In this document: positions 45,367 to 53,380 of the stretch, piece after piece
Layout: each line of letters begins with the position of its first letter
How positions within the stretch are numbered: the stretch's first letter is position 1
DNA from: Konateibacter massiliensis
GTDB taxonomy: Bacteria; Bacillota; Clostridia; Lachnospirales; Lachnospiraceae
NCBI RefSeq assembly: GCF_900184995.1
Contig: NZ_LT860099.1
Coordinates: 2,360,332 to 2,424,331 of the forward strand
DNA: 64,000 nt
Reading direction: 5' to 3'
Translations under genes and position numbers: made by a program
The notes under the pieces: model-generated
What the model was told of the DNA's origin: nothing
The model's database searches: none
What the model saw: the letters and a program-made list of their open reading frames with translations, nothing else

Positions 45367-46170
45367 GAATAAGTCAAGACCACCGGCTTAGCCGGTGGCT
45401 TGCTCTGACCCTGTAAGGGTCTATTCCCTGCTTGCGCCCGGAGGCGCCTGATGGTTTTGCCAACCGCACTTCCTTCTCAGGCAGCCCTAAAGGGCCTTTT
45501 TTATTGCCTCCTTACTCCTGCAAGCTCCTTGAGCCTTTCATTATAGCTTTATTCCCTAGCTTCCCTTTCAGGGACTACTTCTTGCTTTTTTGTACTGGCT
45601 CACCCGTGAACGGGTCTATATATTCATTCAATGTCATTTGATCCGATTCATGATCTTCTTTCAATTGATTTGCAATATATTCTTGTATCTTCTTTGTATT
45701 TTTTCCTACCGTATCTACATAATATCCTCTACACCAAAAATGGCGATTTCCATACTTATATTTTAGATTAGCATGTCTTTCAAATATCATCAGTGAACTT
45801 TTTCCTTTTAGATATCCCATTATTTCAGACACACTATATTTGGGTGGTATTCTAACTAACATGTGAATATGATCCACACAACATTCTGCTTCCATTATCT
45901 CTATTCCTTTACGCTTACATAATGTACTTAATATTTGAGCAATATCTGCTTTAATTTTTCCATATACTATCTGTCTTCTGTATTTTGGTGCAAATACCAA
46001 ATGATACTTGCATTCCCATTTAGTATGGGCTAAACTATTCATATCCATTTTGGATACCTCCTATGTCTTTTTTGTGGTTGGCTAAACCCGCAATTATTAT
46101 AACATAGGAGGTTTTTTGCTTGAAGCTAAAGCAAAACCGTGGGACCACCGGCATAGCCGGAGGTTTATTT
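45366..46170 (-). mobile_element. IS200-type insertion sequence
   Basis: A transposase gene is bracketed by related hairpins: CCACCGGCTTAGCCGGTGG (45380-45398) on one side and CCACCGGCATAGCCGGAGG (46144-46162) on the other. Hairpin ends are the DNA signals used by IS200/IS605 elements, which lack terminal inverted repeats. No tnpB gene is present, so it is the minimal IS200 form. Exact ends are not determinable. It lies between uxuB and mgtC. Confidence 0.75.
45575..46048 (-). CDS. tnpA: IS200 transposase TnpA (HUH/Y1)
   Basis: 157 residues. The HUH motif is HIH (His 60 and His 62 in ECCVDHIHMLVR), and the catalytic Tyr is Tyr 124 in KIQEYIANQ. Length and the YHLVFAPKYRRQIVYG start match the IS200/IS605 Y1 transposases, which move single-stranded DNA via a 5'-phosphotyrosine. 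GGAGG precedes the ATG at 8 nt. The gene looks intact. Confidence 0.94.
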   Translation of the reverse strand: MDMNSLAHTKWECKYHLVFAPKYRRQIVYGKIKADIAQILSTLCKRKGIEIMEAECCVDHIHMLVRIPPKYSVSEIMGYLKGKSSLMIFERHANLKYKYGNRHFWCRGYYVDTVGKNTKKIQEYIANQLKEDHESDQMTLNEYIDPFTGEPVQKSKK

Positions 46171-46189
46171 TTTCTGTTTATACAAATAA

Positions 46190-46225
46190 TAAAAGCTTAT
46201 TGAAGTTTACTTCAATAAGCTTTTA
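46190..46225. terminator. terminator after mgtC
   Basis: TAAAAGCTTATTGAAG (46190-46205) and its perfect complement (46210-46225) with a TTTA loop. Confidence 0.85.
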
Positions 46226-46239
46226 TTTAAAATTGATGC

Positions 46240-46947
46240 TTAACGTATCTCTTCCACATAATTCACGCCCTCAACATGGCGCATTTCCTCCAGAATTTCC
46301 TGATGGCTTATGCGTTTTCCCAAATCAAACTCAATGAGCACAACAAAATCCTCATCCAATATAGCCTTCTGTTTTTTCTTTTCAATGGAGCAAAGCACAT
46401 AACTATGCTCCTTTAAATAGTTCATCACACTGTCAAAGCCTATCACCTTATTAATCTCTATGTCCATGGTGATAATCGGATTAAAGTCCTCCTGCCGTCT
46501 GCTTAAGAAGAGCAGAAGCCGGATTGATATCATAATGAGGATGAAGGCAACCACACCACCATAGATAAAACCTGCGCCGATGGCGATTCCCATCGTGGCG
46601 GTTGTCCAGAGGCTTGCAGCGGTTGTTAATCCTTTTACATGATTTTTCCCTGTAACAATGATAGTTCCGACTCCCAGAAAACCGATGCCGCTTATCACCT
46701 GTGCTCCCATCCGGGACGGGTCTCCTGTTATCCCTGATGTAATCAGAAGATACTGGTTGGTAATCATCGCAAGGCAGGCTCCAAGACTTACCAGGGCAAA
46801 GGTTCTAAGCCCTGCTGCACTTCGCTTCGTCGCCCTCTCCATTCCGATGACACCGCCCAAAATCACGGACAGCACAAGCCTTATGGTAACTGATACCATA
46901 TTAAATTCTTCTAAGTAATGAAATATTCCGATTAATCCGTTCCACAT
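46240..46947 (-). CDS. mgtC: MgtC/SapB family membrane protein
   Basis: 235 residues with four to five membrane segments in the first 150 residues, including the conserved GGVIGMERATKRSAAGLRTF and GFLGVGTIIVTGKNHVKGLTTAA blocks. The C-terminal 85 residues form the soluble domain (IGFDSVMNYLKEHSYVLCSIE). MgtC proteins are inner membrane proteins linked to low-Mg and acid survival. The gene is third in the lysA-trmB-mgtC operon, 16 nt after the regulator, which suggests a pH/ion or lysine link. Confidence 0.93.
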   Translation of the reverse strand: MWNGLIGIFHYLEEFNMVSVTIRLVLSVILGGVIGMERATKRSAAGLRTFALVSLGACLAMITNQYLLITSGITGDPSRMGAQVISGIGFLGVGTIIVTGKNHVKGLTTAASLWTTATMGIAIGAGFIYGGVVAFILIMISIRLLLFLSRRQEDFNPIITMDIEINKVIGFDSVMNYLKEHSYVLCSIEKKKQKAILDEDFVVLIEFDLGKRISHQEILEEMRHVEGVNYVEEIR

Positions 46948-46963
46948 ATAGCCCCTCTTACTT

Positions 46964-47659
46964 TCAACGAACCTCTTTCAATTTAATGAGCTCTATCTCA
47001 TTTTGCAGCATTTCCTTGAACACATCCACCAAATTCTGATTTTCCGAATAGAGGCAGGTAGATTCTCCCGCGCTGCCAAGCTCTCCTGTCAGCACCTTGT
47101 GTGAGTCGCAAATCAGGCGTATCTGACAGTCAATCTTCTCTTTCAGATAAACAGTCACACCTTCCAATTCAAGCGGTTTATCCACAATCAGTACGACCTT
47201 GATGCCCTTATCCGCAAGAAGTTTTAGTTCCTCCACATATTTGCTCAATATATCACTGCTGATTGCCACATAAATTCGGTATTCTGTGTCCGCAATCATG
47301 TTGCGCAGCTTATCCAAAATATTTTTGTTTCCCCGAATGGTGATATATCCCTGCGTTTCCTCTCTTCTCTTTGGAAGGCTTTTAATAATCTCCTGCCTCG
47401 TCTCCTGAAGATTATGAATAAAATTGCTGCTGAATTCCTCAAAGCTGACCGGTGTATACTTTGTGACACTCTCCTCAATCACATATGCCACACCCTTTTC
47501 CACCAGTCCGGCGAGCGCCGTGTATACGTTGGAGCGAGATATCCCCGTCAGCTTCGCAACCTCATAGCCGGTCAGCTCACCGTCAGAATGCAGTGTCATG
47601 TAGATTACTGCCTCTTGTCTTGTAAGCCCGTATTGCATCAATTGTTCGATTAATTCCAT
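46964..47659 (-). CDS. TrmB-family transcriptional regulator
   Basis: 231 residues. Residues 1-70 are a winged helix (MQYGLTRQEAVIYMTLHSDG, VAKLTGISRSNVYTALAGLV), followed by a coiled-coil-like linker, then a PLD-like C-terminal domain (YITIRGNKNILDKLRNMIADTEYRIYVAI). It resembles the bacterial TrmB regulators, which bind sugars or other small effectors. The gene is second in the operon behind lysA, 20 nt downstream. Confidence 0.88.
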   Translation of the reverse strand: MELIEQLMQYGLTRQEAVIYMTLHSDGELTGYEVAKLTGISRSNVYTALAGLVEKGVAYVIEESVTKYTPVSFEEFSSNFIHNLQETRQEIIKSLPKRREETQGYITIRGNKNILDKLRNMIADTEYRIYVAISSDILSKYVEELKLLADKGIKVVLIVDKPLELEGVTVYLKEKIDCQIRLICDSHKVLTGELGSAGESTCLYSENQNLVDVFKEMLQNEIELIKLKEVR

Positions 47660-47679
47660 CGCCCCTTCACCGTCTCTTC

Positions 47680-48939
47680 TTATTTATTTTCAAACTCGCT
47701 AAAATCCAAAGTTGCAAAGTAATCCTCCGGTGTCTCAGCACGGCGAATCAGTTTTGTTGTTCCATCCTCTTTTAACAATATCTCCGCAGAACGAAGCTTT
47801 CCATTGTAATTATAGCCCATTGAAAAACCATGCGCCCCTGTATCGTGAATAACCAAATAATCCCCGATATCAATCTTTGGCAATTCACGGTCAATTGCAA
47901 ACTTATCATTATTTTCACATAAACCGCCTGTCACATCATAAACATGATCATATGGCTCATTTTCCTTGCCAAGCACTGTGATATGGTGATAAGAGCCATA
48001 CATAGCAGGTCTCATCAGGTTTGCAGCACAAGCGTCCAATCCGATGTACTCCTTGTGAATGTGCTTCTCGTGAATTGCCTGTGTAACAAGGCAGCCATAC
48101 GGTCCCATCACAAAACGTCCAAGCTCCGTATAAATTGAAACATCTCCCATTCCGGCAGGTACAAGTATCTCCTCAAAGGCTTTTCTCACGCCCTCACCGA
48201 TTGCCAAAATATCGTTTCCTCTCTGGTCTGGCTTATAAGGGATTCCGACACCGCCAGACAGATTGATAAATGCAATGTGAACGCCAGTCTCTTCCTTTAA
48301 TTGCACTGCAAGCTGGAATAAAATCTTCGCAAGCTTCGGGTAGTAGTCATCCGTCACCGTGTTGCTCGCAAGAAAGGAATGAATACCGAAATGCTCTACC
48401 CCTTTTTCCTTCAGCTTCAAAAATGCCTCTGTCATCTGCGGTCTTGTCAAGCCGTATTTTGCGTCCTTCGGCGTATCCATAATCTGGTTATGAAGAGTAA
48501 AGTCGCCTCCCGGATTATAACGACAACTCATTGTCTTTGCAAACGGAGCAATTTTTTCATAAAAATCAATGTGTGTGATATCATCAAAGTTAATGATAGC
48601 ATCCAGCTTCGCTGCCAGCTCAAAGTCTTCCGCCGGTGTCACATTGGAAGAGAACATAATGTCATCTCCGGTCAAGCCCACCTTCTCTGATAAAACAAGC
48701 TCCGTGTAGGAGGAACAGTCTGCGCCGACGCCCTCTTCCTTTAATATCTGCATCAGATACGGATTCGGAGTTGCCTTCACCGCAAAATATTCCTTATATC
48801 CTTTGTTCCATGAAAAAGCTTTCTTTAATTTTCTAACATTTTCCCGAATTCCTTTTTCATCATATAAATGAAACGGAGTTGGATATGTCTTTGTCATTTC
48901 CTGTACTTGTTCTAAATTTACAAAAGGTTTTTTTTCCAT
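47680..48939 (-). CDS. lysA: diaminopimelate decarboxylase
   Basis: 419 residues, fold type III PLP enzyme. The PLP lysine is in KEYFAVKATPNPYLMQIL (about 45-62); HSFLASNTV, GGVGIPYKPD, and the partner-subunit loop YDVTGGLCENNDKFA carry the substrate site. It makes L-lysine from meso-diaminopimelate. It heads the lysA-trmB-mgtC operon with a consensus promoter. A weak AAAGGA site lies before the ATG. Confidence 0.94.
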   Translation of the reverse strand: MEKKPFVNLEQVQEMTKTYPTPFHLYDEKGIRENVRKLKKAFSWNKGYKEYFAVKATPNPYLMQILKEEGVGADCSSYTELVLSEKVGLTGDDIMFSSNVTPAEDFELAAKLDAIINFDDITHIDFYEKIAPFAKTMSCRYNPGGDFTLHNQIMDTPKDAKYGLTRPQMTEAFLKLKEKGVEHFGIHSFLASNTVTDDYYPKLAKILFQLAVQLKEETGVHIAFINLSGGVGIPYKPDQRGNDILAIGEGVRKAFEEILVPAGMGDVSIYTELGRFVMGPYGCLVTQAIHEKHIHKEYIGLDACAANLMRPAMYGSYHHITVLGKENEPYDHVYDVTGGLCENNDKFAIDRELPKIDIGDYLVIHDTGAHGFSMGYNYNGKLRSAEILLKEDGTTKLIRRAETPEDYFATLDFSEFENK

Positions 48940-49002
48940 AATATTCTCATTTTTCCTTTCTAATTCCTTATCAGCTCGTTATCAGTAATACTATTTAGGA
49001 AC

Positions 49003-49031
49003 ACTATATTAAATTTTTATCCGTTTGTCAA
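49003..49031 (-). promoter_or_regulatory. lysA operon promoter
   Basis: TTGACA (49026-49031), 17 nt, TATAGT (49003-49008) on the minus strand. Two direct TTATCAG repeats 11 nt apart (48968-48974 and 48979-48985) lie in the leader, a possible regulator site. Confidence 0.75.
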
Positions 49032-49207
49032 GTATATTAGGGAAAAATCCATGTTTGCTATTGCGACTTTTTCTCAAAGTGCAATACTTAAATCAATTCC
49101 GGTCATATCATATTTTTGTGTTTTTTATTTATACAAAAAAAGTACTCATTATTCCCCTATTGCACAGAAATCCTAATGTGTTTATAATATATATAATATG
49201 AATAGAT

Positions 49208-49309
49208 GTCAAAAGCACCGAAGGTGCAGTTCAGACAAAAAAGATTGGCGGGGAAGCTCGCTTACTCGTCAATCTTTTTTGTCTGAACTCGTGCGAAGCA
49301 CCTTTTGAC
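49208..49309. repeat. large imperfect inverted repeat E with side hairpins
   Basis: Outer arms GTCAAAAG (49208-49215 and 49302-49309) and inner arms of about 22 bp (AGTTCAGACAAAAAAGATTG and complement) enclose a 16-nt loop. Each arm also has its own hairpin: GCACC-GA-AGGTGC-type at about 49216-49228 and GTGC-GAA-GCAC at about 49291-49301. It is cruciform-like and sits in the 518-nt gap between lysA and murC. Confidence 0.75.
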
Positions 49310-49373
49310 TCATACTCAATAATATGAAGTGTAATGAAACAAGGGTGACAGAATAATTTAAGGAAAGGATAAT

Positions 49374-49439
49374 ATGCAAACACAGTATCCTTCACCCGTT
49401 GTGTTTGCGTCTTTCAACTGTAAGCAGGTTTGCGCTTGA
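49374..49439 (+). CDS. candidate 21-residue leader peptide upstream of murC
   Basis: An ATG (49374) with AAGGAAAGG upstream opens a 21-codon frame (begins MQTQYPSPVV) ending at TGA, 18 nt before the murC ATG and in the same frame. Two 9-bp inverted repeats (GCAAACACA...TGTGTTTGC, and GTCTTTCAA...TTGAAAGAC) overlay it. The murC start itself has no good Shine-Dalgarno. No homologous leader is known to me. Confidence 0.3.
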   Translation: MQTQYPSPVVFASFNCKQVCA

Positions 49440-49457
49440 AAGACTTGGTACAAATAT

Positions 49458-50837
49458 ATGTATAACATTGATTTTAAAAAGCCGATTAAAATTCATTTTG
49501 TCGGCATTGGAGGCATCAGCATGAGCGGCCTTGCGGAGATTCTTTTAAAGGAAGGCTTTACTATATCCGGCTCTGATTCCAAGGAATCTGATTTGACAAA
49601 GCATTTGGAAAAGCTTGGTTCTACCGTCTTCATCGGACAGAGAGCCTCAAACATCACAGACGATATCGACCTGGTCGTTTACACGGCGGCTATTAAAGAG
49701 GATAACTTAGAATTTCGAGCAGTTATCGAAAAGGGACTGCCAACCCTCTCAAGAGCAGAGCTTTTGGGGCAGATTATGGCAAACTATGAAAATTCAATTG
49801 CAGTGGCGGGAACGCACGGAAAAACAACGACAACCTCTATGATATCCCAGATTCTTTTGCAGGCGGAGTCCGACCCGACTATTTCTGTCGGCGGTATTTT
49901 AAAGGCAATTGACGGCAATATCCGCGTAGGCAATTCCGAAGTATTCGTGACAGAGGCGTGTGAATACACGAACAGTTTTCTCCATTTTTATCCGAAAATC
50001 AGTGTCATTTTAAATATAGAAGAAGACCATATGGATTTCTTTAAAGATATCGAAGATATCCGTTCCTCCTTCAAGCGTTTTGCTAACAATCTTCCATCCA
50101 ATGGAACATTGGTTATCAACGGAGATATTGAAAACTGGCAAGAGATTGCAGAGGGCTTAAACAGCGAAGTTATCACTTACGGCTCCTCCCCGGAAAATAC
50201 TTATAGTGCCTCCAATATTGAATTTGATTCTCTGGCACACCCTTCCTTTGATTTGATGAGAAATCAGAAGGTCATCGACCGGATTTCTTTAAATGTACCT
50301 GGGCTTCACAACGTGTATAATTCTCTCTCTGCGATTGCGGTAGCACATATCCTCGGAATTTCCGATGGGGAAATCAAGAAAGGAATCATGGCATATTCCG
50401 GCACAGACAGGCGCTTTGAATATAAAGGCGAGATTGGCGGCGTCACAATTATCGATGATTATGCCCATCACCCGACGGAAATTGAGGCGACACTAAATGC
50501 GGCGAAAAACTATCCTCACAAAACGACATGGTGTGTCTTCCAACCGCATACTTACACAAGAACAAAAGCCTTTTTGGGGGATTTTGCAAAGGCGCTCTCC
50601 CTTGCAGACAAGGTTGTGCTAGCCGATATCTATGCCGCAAGAGAAAAAAATACATTGGGAATTTCTTCACAAGATTTGTTGGCAGAGCTGAAAAAAGCGG
50701 GCTGCGATGCCTATTATTTCCCTTCTTTTGATGAGATTGAAAATTTTTTATTAGAAAATTGTATGCACGGTGACCTGTTGATAACTATGGGTGCCGGAGA
50801 CATATTAAAAGTGGGCGAAAACCTCTTAGGACGATAG
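49458..50837 (+). CDS. murC: UDP-N-acetylmuramate-L-alanine ligase
   Basis: 459 residues. FVGIGGISMSGLAEILL is the N-terminal UDP-binding motif, GTHGKTTT at 118-125 the ATP loop, ACEYTNSFLHFYPKISVILNIEEDHMDFF the Mur ligase middle domain, and DDYAHHPTEIEATL the C-terminal signature. It catalyses the first amino acid addition of peptidoglycan synthesis. The start lacks a strong ribosome binding site. The replication gene dnaD follows after a 312-nt gap with DnaA boxes. Confidence 0.95.
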   Translation: MYNIDFKKPIKIHFVGIGGISMSGLAEILLKEGFTISGSDSKESDLTKHLEKLGSTVFIGQRASNITDDIDLVVYTAAIKEDNLEFRAVIEKGLPTLSRAELLGQIMANYENSIAVAGTHGKTTTTSMISQILLQAESDPTISVGGILKAIDGNIRVGNSEVFVTEACEYTNSFLHFYPKISVILNIEEDHMDFFKDIEDIRSSFKRFANNLPSNGTLVINGDIENWQEIAEGLNSEVITYGSSPENTYSASNIEFDSLAHPSFDLMRNQKVIDRISLNVPGLHNVYNSLSAIAVAHILGISDGEIKKGIMAYSGTDRRFEYKGEIGGVTIIDDYAHHPTEIEATLNAAKNYPHKTTWCVFQPHTYTRTKAFLGDFAKALSLADKVVLADIYAAREKNTLGISSQDLLAELKKAGCDAYYFPSFDEIENFLLENCMHGDLLITMGAGDILKVGENLLGR

Positions 50838-51020
50838 TTATCCACATTATCCACATGTTTATCAACATTTTTCGTTGATTTCTCATGTGGATTTTTTCGT
50901 TAACATAATGTCAATTTCCTGTTTCTACATTTTTTTCTTGTTCTCCTCTTTTTTCGCTACTTTGCAAAATTTTTGTAAAATTTTAGCCTCACCTTATCCA
51001 CATTATCCACATTGTCCACA
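50838..51020 (+). promoter_or_regulatory. DnaA-box cluster upstream of dnaD
   Basis: Two blocks of head-to-tail 9-mers: TTATCCACA at 50838-50846 and 50847-50855 with TTATCAACA at 50859-50867, and TTATCCACA at 50994-51002 and 51003-51011 with TTGTCCACA at 51012-51020. A degenerate inverse site TGTGGATTT is at 50886-50894. All strong sites share the plus orientation. About 125 nt of AT-rich sequence lie between the blocks. Confidence 0.8.
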
Positions 51021-51090
51021 TTGCAACTTTTCCTTGTAATTCCTAGCGTTTGCGCTAAAATTTGCTGTTCTCATTTTCTAAAACCTATGC

Positions 51091-51096
51091 TATAAT
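51091..51096 (+). promoter_or_regulatory. dnaD promoter, extended -10
   Basis: TGCTATAAT (TG-N-TATAAT, -10 at 51091-51096). The -35 position has only TTCTCA. Transcription would start about 50 nt upstream of dnaD and 80 nt downstream of the second DnaA block. Confidence 0.6.
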
Positions 51097-51149
51097 GAGG
51101 TCACTTACAAAGGTTTTCATGTGAGATTTAGTAATTGGAGGAATTGGAA

Positions 51150-52226
51150 ATGAACAGTTTAACGCTACGCATAAGGAATAAGACAGGGGCAACTATGGTG
51201 TCCAATACATTCATAGATGAATATATGTCTGAGGCAAATGGTGAATTTGTCAAGATATACTTGTACCTTTTAAGATGTGTGAGCCATAACAGACAGGTTT
51301 CCATTTCTGTCATTGCAGACAAGTTTAATCATACAGAGAACGATGTGCTGCGTGCCTTGAAGTATTGGGAAAAGATGAAACTTTTAACCCTTACCTATAC
51401 CAATCATATTCTCACTGAGATTAATTTTACGGACCAGCAGACAGAAGAAGGCAGAGAGGAAGCTGCCGCAGAGGAGGTTGCTCTGACAAGCGACATATCT
51501 CCTGCCGTAGATATTCCTGCCGTGAAGCAGTCAAATGGGGCGGAGCGGAAGGTTCCTTCCTACAGCGCGGACCAGATTAAGCATTTTCAGGAAAATGAGG
51601 ATATTCAGCAGATTCTTTTCCTGACAGAGACGTATCTTGGGAAAACCTTGAGTGTGACAGAGATCAATACACTGCTCTTCTTCTATGATGAACTGCATTT
51701 TCCTCTTGATTTGATTGAATATCTGATTGAATACTGTGTTTCCAAGGGAAGCAAGAGTATCCACTATATCAAGAAAACAGCACTCGCATGGGCTGAGGAA
51801 GAGATTACAACGGTCAGCCAGGCAAAGGCATCTACAAATCTCTACCACAAGAATTGCTATACTATTTTCAACGCCTTTGGCATTAAGGGTCGAAACCCTG
51901 TTGAATTTGAGGTAAATTACATTAACAAGTGGACAAACGAATATGCCTTTACCCTTGATATTATACATAATGCCTGCACCAGAACGCTGAAGCAGACGCA
52001 CCAGCCAAGCTTTGAGTACGCCGATAAAATATTGACAGATTGGCATAATAAAGGTGTGAAGCACTTGGATGACATTACAGTACTTGACAGTGAGCACAAA
52101 AAATCAAAGGCACAATCCTCTGAAAAGCCGCGTGATACAAGTACAGGCAAAAACAAGTTCAATAACTTTAATCAGAGAAACTACGACTACAATGAGCTTG
52201 AAAAAGAGCTTTTAAATATTAAATAA
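51150..52226 (+). CDS. dnaD: DnaD-domain replication protein
   Basis: 358 residues from the ATG at 51150 (GGAGG 9 nt upstream); a TTG 15 nt earlier is rejected. An N-terminal winged-helix region (FVKIYLYLLRCVSHNRQVSI, NHTENDVLRALKYWEKM) is followed by two DnaB_2/DnaD C-terminal modules. YETYLGKTLSVTEINTLLFFYDEL and a second near 250-300 (YNIFNAFGIKGRNPVEFEVNYINKW...) mark these. It brings the helicase loader and helicase to DnaA or primosomal sites. The dnaI-like gene follows by 33 nt. Confidence 0.93.
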   Translation: MNSLTLRIRNKTGATMVSNTFIDEYMSEANGEFVKIYLYLLRCVSHNRQVSISVIADKFNHTENDVLRALKYWEKMKLLTLTYTNHILTEINFTDQQTEEGREEAAAEEVALTSDISPAVDIPAVKQSNGAERKVPSYSADQIKHFQENEDIQQILFLTETYLGKTLSVTEINTLLFFYDELHFPLDLIEYLIEYCVSKGSKSIHYIKKTALAWAEEEITTVSQAKASTNLYHKNCYTIFNAFGIKGRNPVEFEVNYINKWTNEYAFTLDIIHNACTRTLKQTHQPSFEYADKILTDWHNKGVKHLDDITVLDSEHKKSKAQSSEKPRDTSTGKNKFNNFNQRNYDYNELEKELLNIK

Positions 52227-52259
52227 GGAGTTTTCCTTTCAACTATTTAGGAGGCTGGC

Positions 52260-53240
52260 ATGGCACTTAAGAATTCTCAGTATGATGCGATTATGCGTCA
52301 GTACAACCAGACACAATTTAAAAACAAGCGGCTATGGGACGAGCGTATCAAGGAGGTTTATGCACTTCACCCTGATTTTGAGAACATCGACCATTCCATT
52401 TCCTCCCTTTCCGTTGAGCGGGGCAAAAAGCTCATAAACGGCGAAATTGATGCAATCGGCAATCTAAAGGAGCAAATTGCTGATTTGTCAAAGCAGCGCT
52501 CCAAGCTTTTGGAGCACTTTGGCTATCCTTCTGATTATCTGGACCCTGTTTATTCCTGTCTGGATTGTCAGGACACCGGCTATATCGGCAATAAAAAATG
52601 CCATTGTTTTCAGAAAGCCGCCATTGATATGCTCTACACCTCCTCGAATTTGACAGAGGTATTGAAAGCAGAAAACTTTGAACATTATACCGATCACTAT
52701 TATTCTGAAGCTTTTACCGATACCGCTACGGGGCTTACTGCTCTCTCTGCGGCCAAACGTGCCTATACAGAGGCAAAAGATTTTGTAGGCACCTTTGATA
52801 CAGACTTTAGAAATTTGCTTTTATACGGCGATACGGGTGTCGGAAAGACATTTCTCACCAACTGTATTGCAAAGGAGCTGATGGACAGCTCCCATTCTGT
52901 TATTTATTTTTCCGCTTTCCAATTATTCGATGCGCTGGCAAAAAGTACCTTTGGCACAGGCGAGGAATATGACGATGCGGTAGAATATATTTTTGACTGT
53001 GATTTGCTTATCATTGATGACTTGGGAACGGAGCTTACAAATTCTTTTGTTTCTTCCCAGCTTTTTCTATGTGTAAATGAGAGGCTTCTTCGGAGACGTT
53101 CCACCATTATCAGCACGAATCTGCCGCTGAACAGACTTTTGGATACCTATTCCGAGCGTACCTTCTCCAGAATATCCAGTAATTACACAATGATTAAGCT
53201 GATTGGCGAGGATATCAGGCTGAAGAAAAAGCGCGGATAG
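52260..53240 (+). CDS. dnaI: helicase loader ATPase, DnaC/DnaI-like
   Basis: 326 residues. A zinc-binding-like N domain (Cys 100, 103, 114 and 116 in SCLDCQDTGYIGNKKCHC) precedes an AAA+ core: Walker A YGDTGVGKT (G190-T197), Walker B CDLLIIDDLGTEL near 238-250, and sensor II-like TFSRISSNYTMIKL. DnaI-type loaders deliver the replicative helicase. The gene sits after dnaD in an operon of two; the AGGAGG site is good. It is the likely partner of DnaD here. Confidence 0.93.
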   Translation: MALKNSQYDAIMRQYNQTQFKNKRLWDERIKEVYALHPDFENIDHSISSLSVERGKKLINGEIDAIGNLKEQIADLSKQRSKLLEHFGYPSDYLDPVYSCLDCQDTGYIGNKKCHCFQKAAIDMLYTSSNLTEVLKAENFEHYTDHYYSEAFTDTATGLTALSAAKRAYTEAKDFVGTFDTDFRNLLLYGDTGVGKTFLTNCIAKELMDSSHSVIYFSAFQLFDALAKSTFGTGEEYDDAVEYIFDCDLLIIDDLGTELTNSFVSSQLFLCVNERLLRRRSTIISTNLPLNRLLDTYSERTFSRISSNYTMIKLIGEDIRLKKKRG

Positions 53241-53380
53241 CAAAAGGCTGAATTGTATGAATCTTCATGTTCTTTTTTATGTAATAGTCTTGACTAACGA
53301 TTATTGAAATGTTATAAATGTAGCTGGTGAACAAAGGCGAAGACGCACAGTCTTCCAAGTACGACGGAGGTAAATGTATA

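Noticed and set aside
45380-46162. Paired hairpins as a CRISPR remnant
   Set aside because: Only two copies, 750 nt apart, each palindromic and bracketing a transposase; this fits IS200 ends.
50838-51020. DnaA-box cluster as the chromosomal origin oriC
   Set aside because: No dnaA, dnaN or rpmH lies next to it, and the boxes lie in a promoter region. Titration or regulation is the simpler reading.
51531-52097. 188-codon minus-strand frame opposite dnaD
   Set aside because: Lies wholly inside dnaD with no ribosome binding site or recognisable motif.
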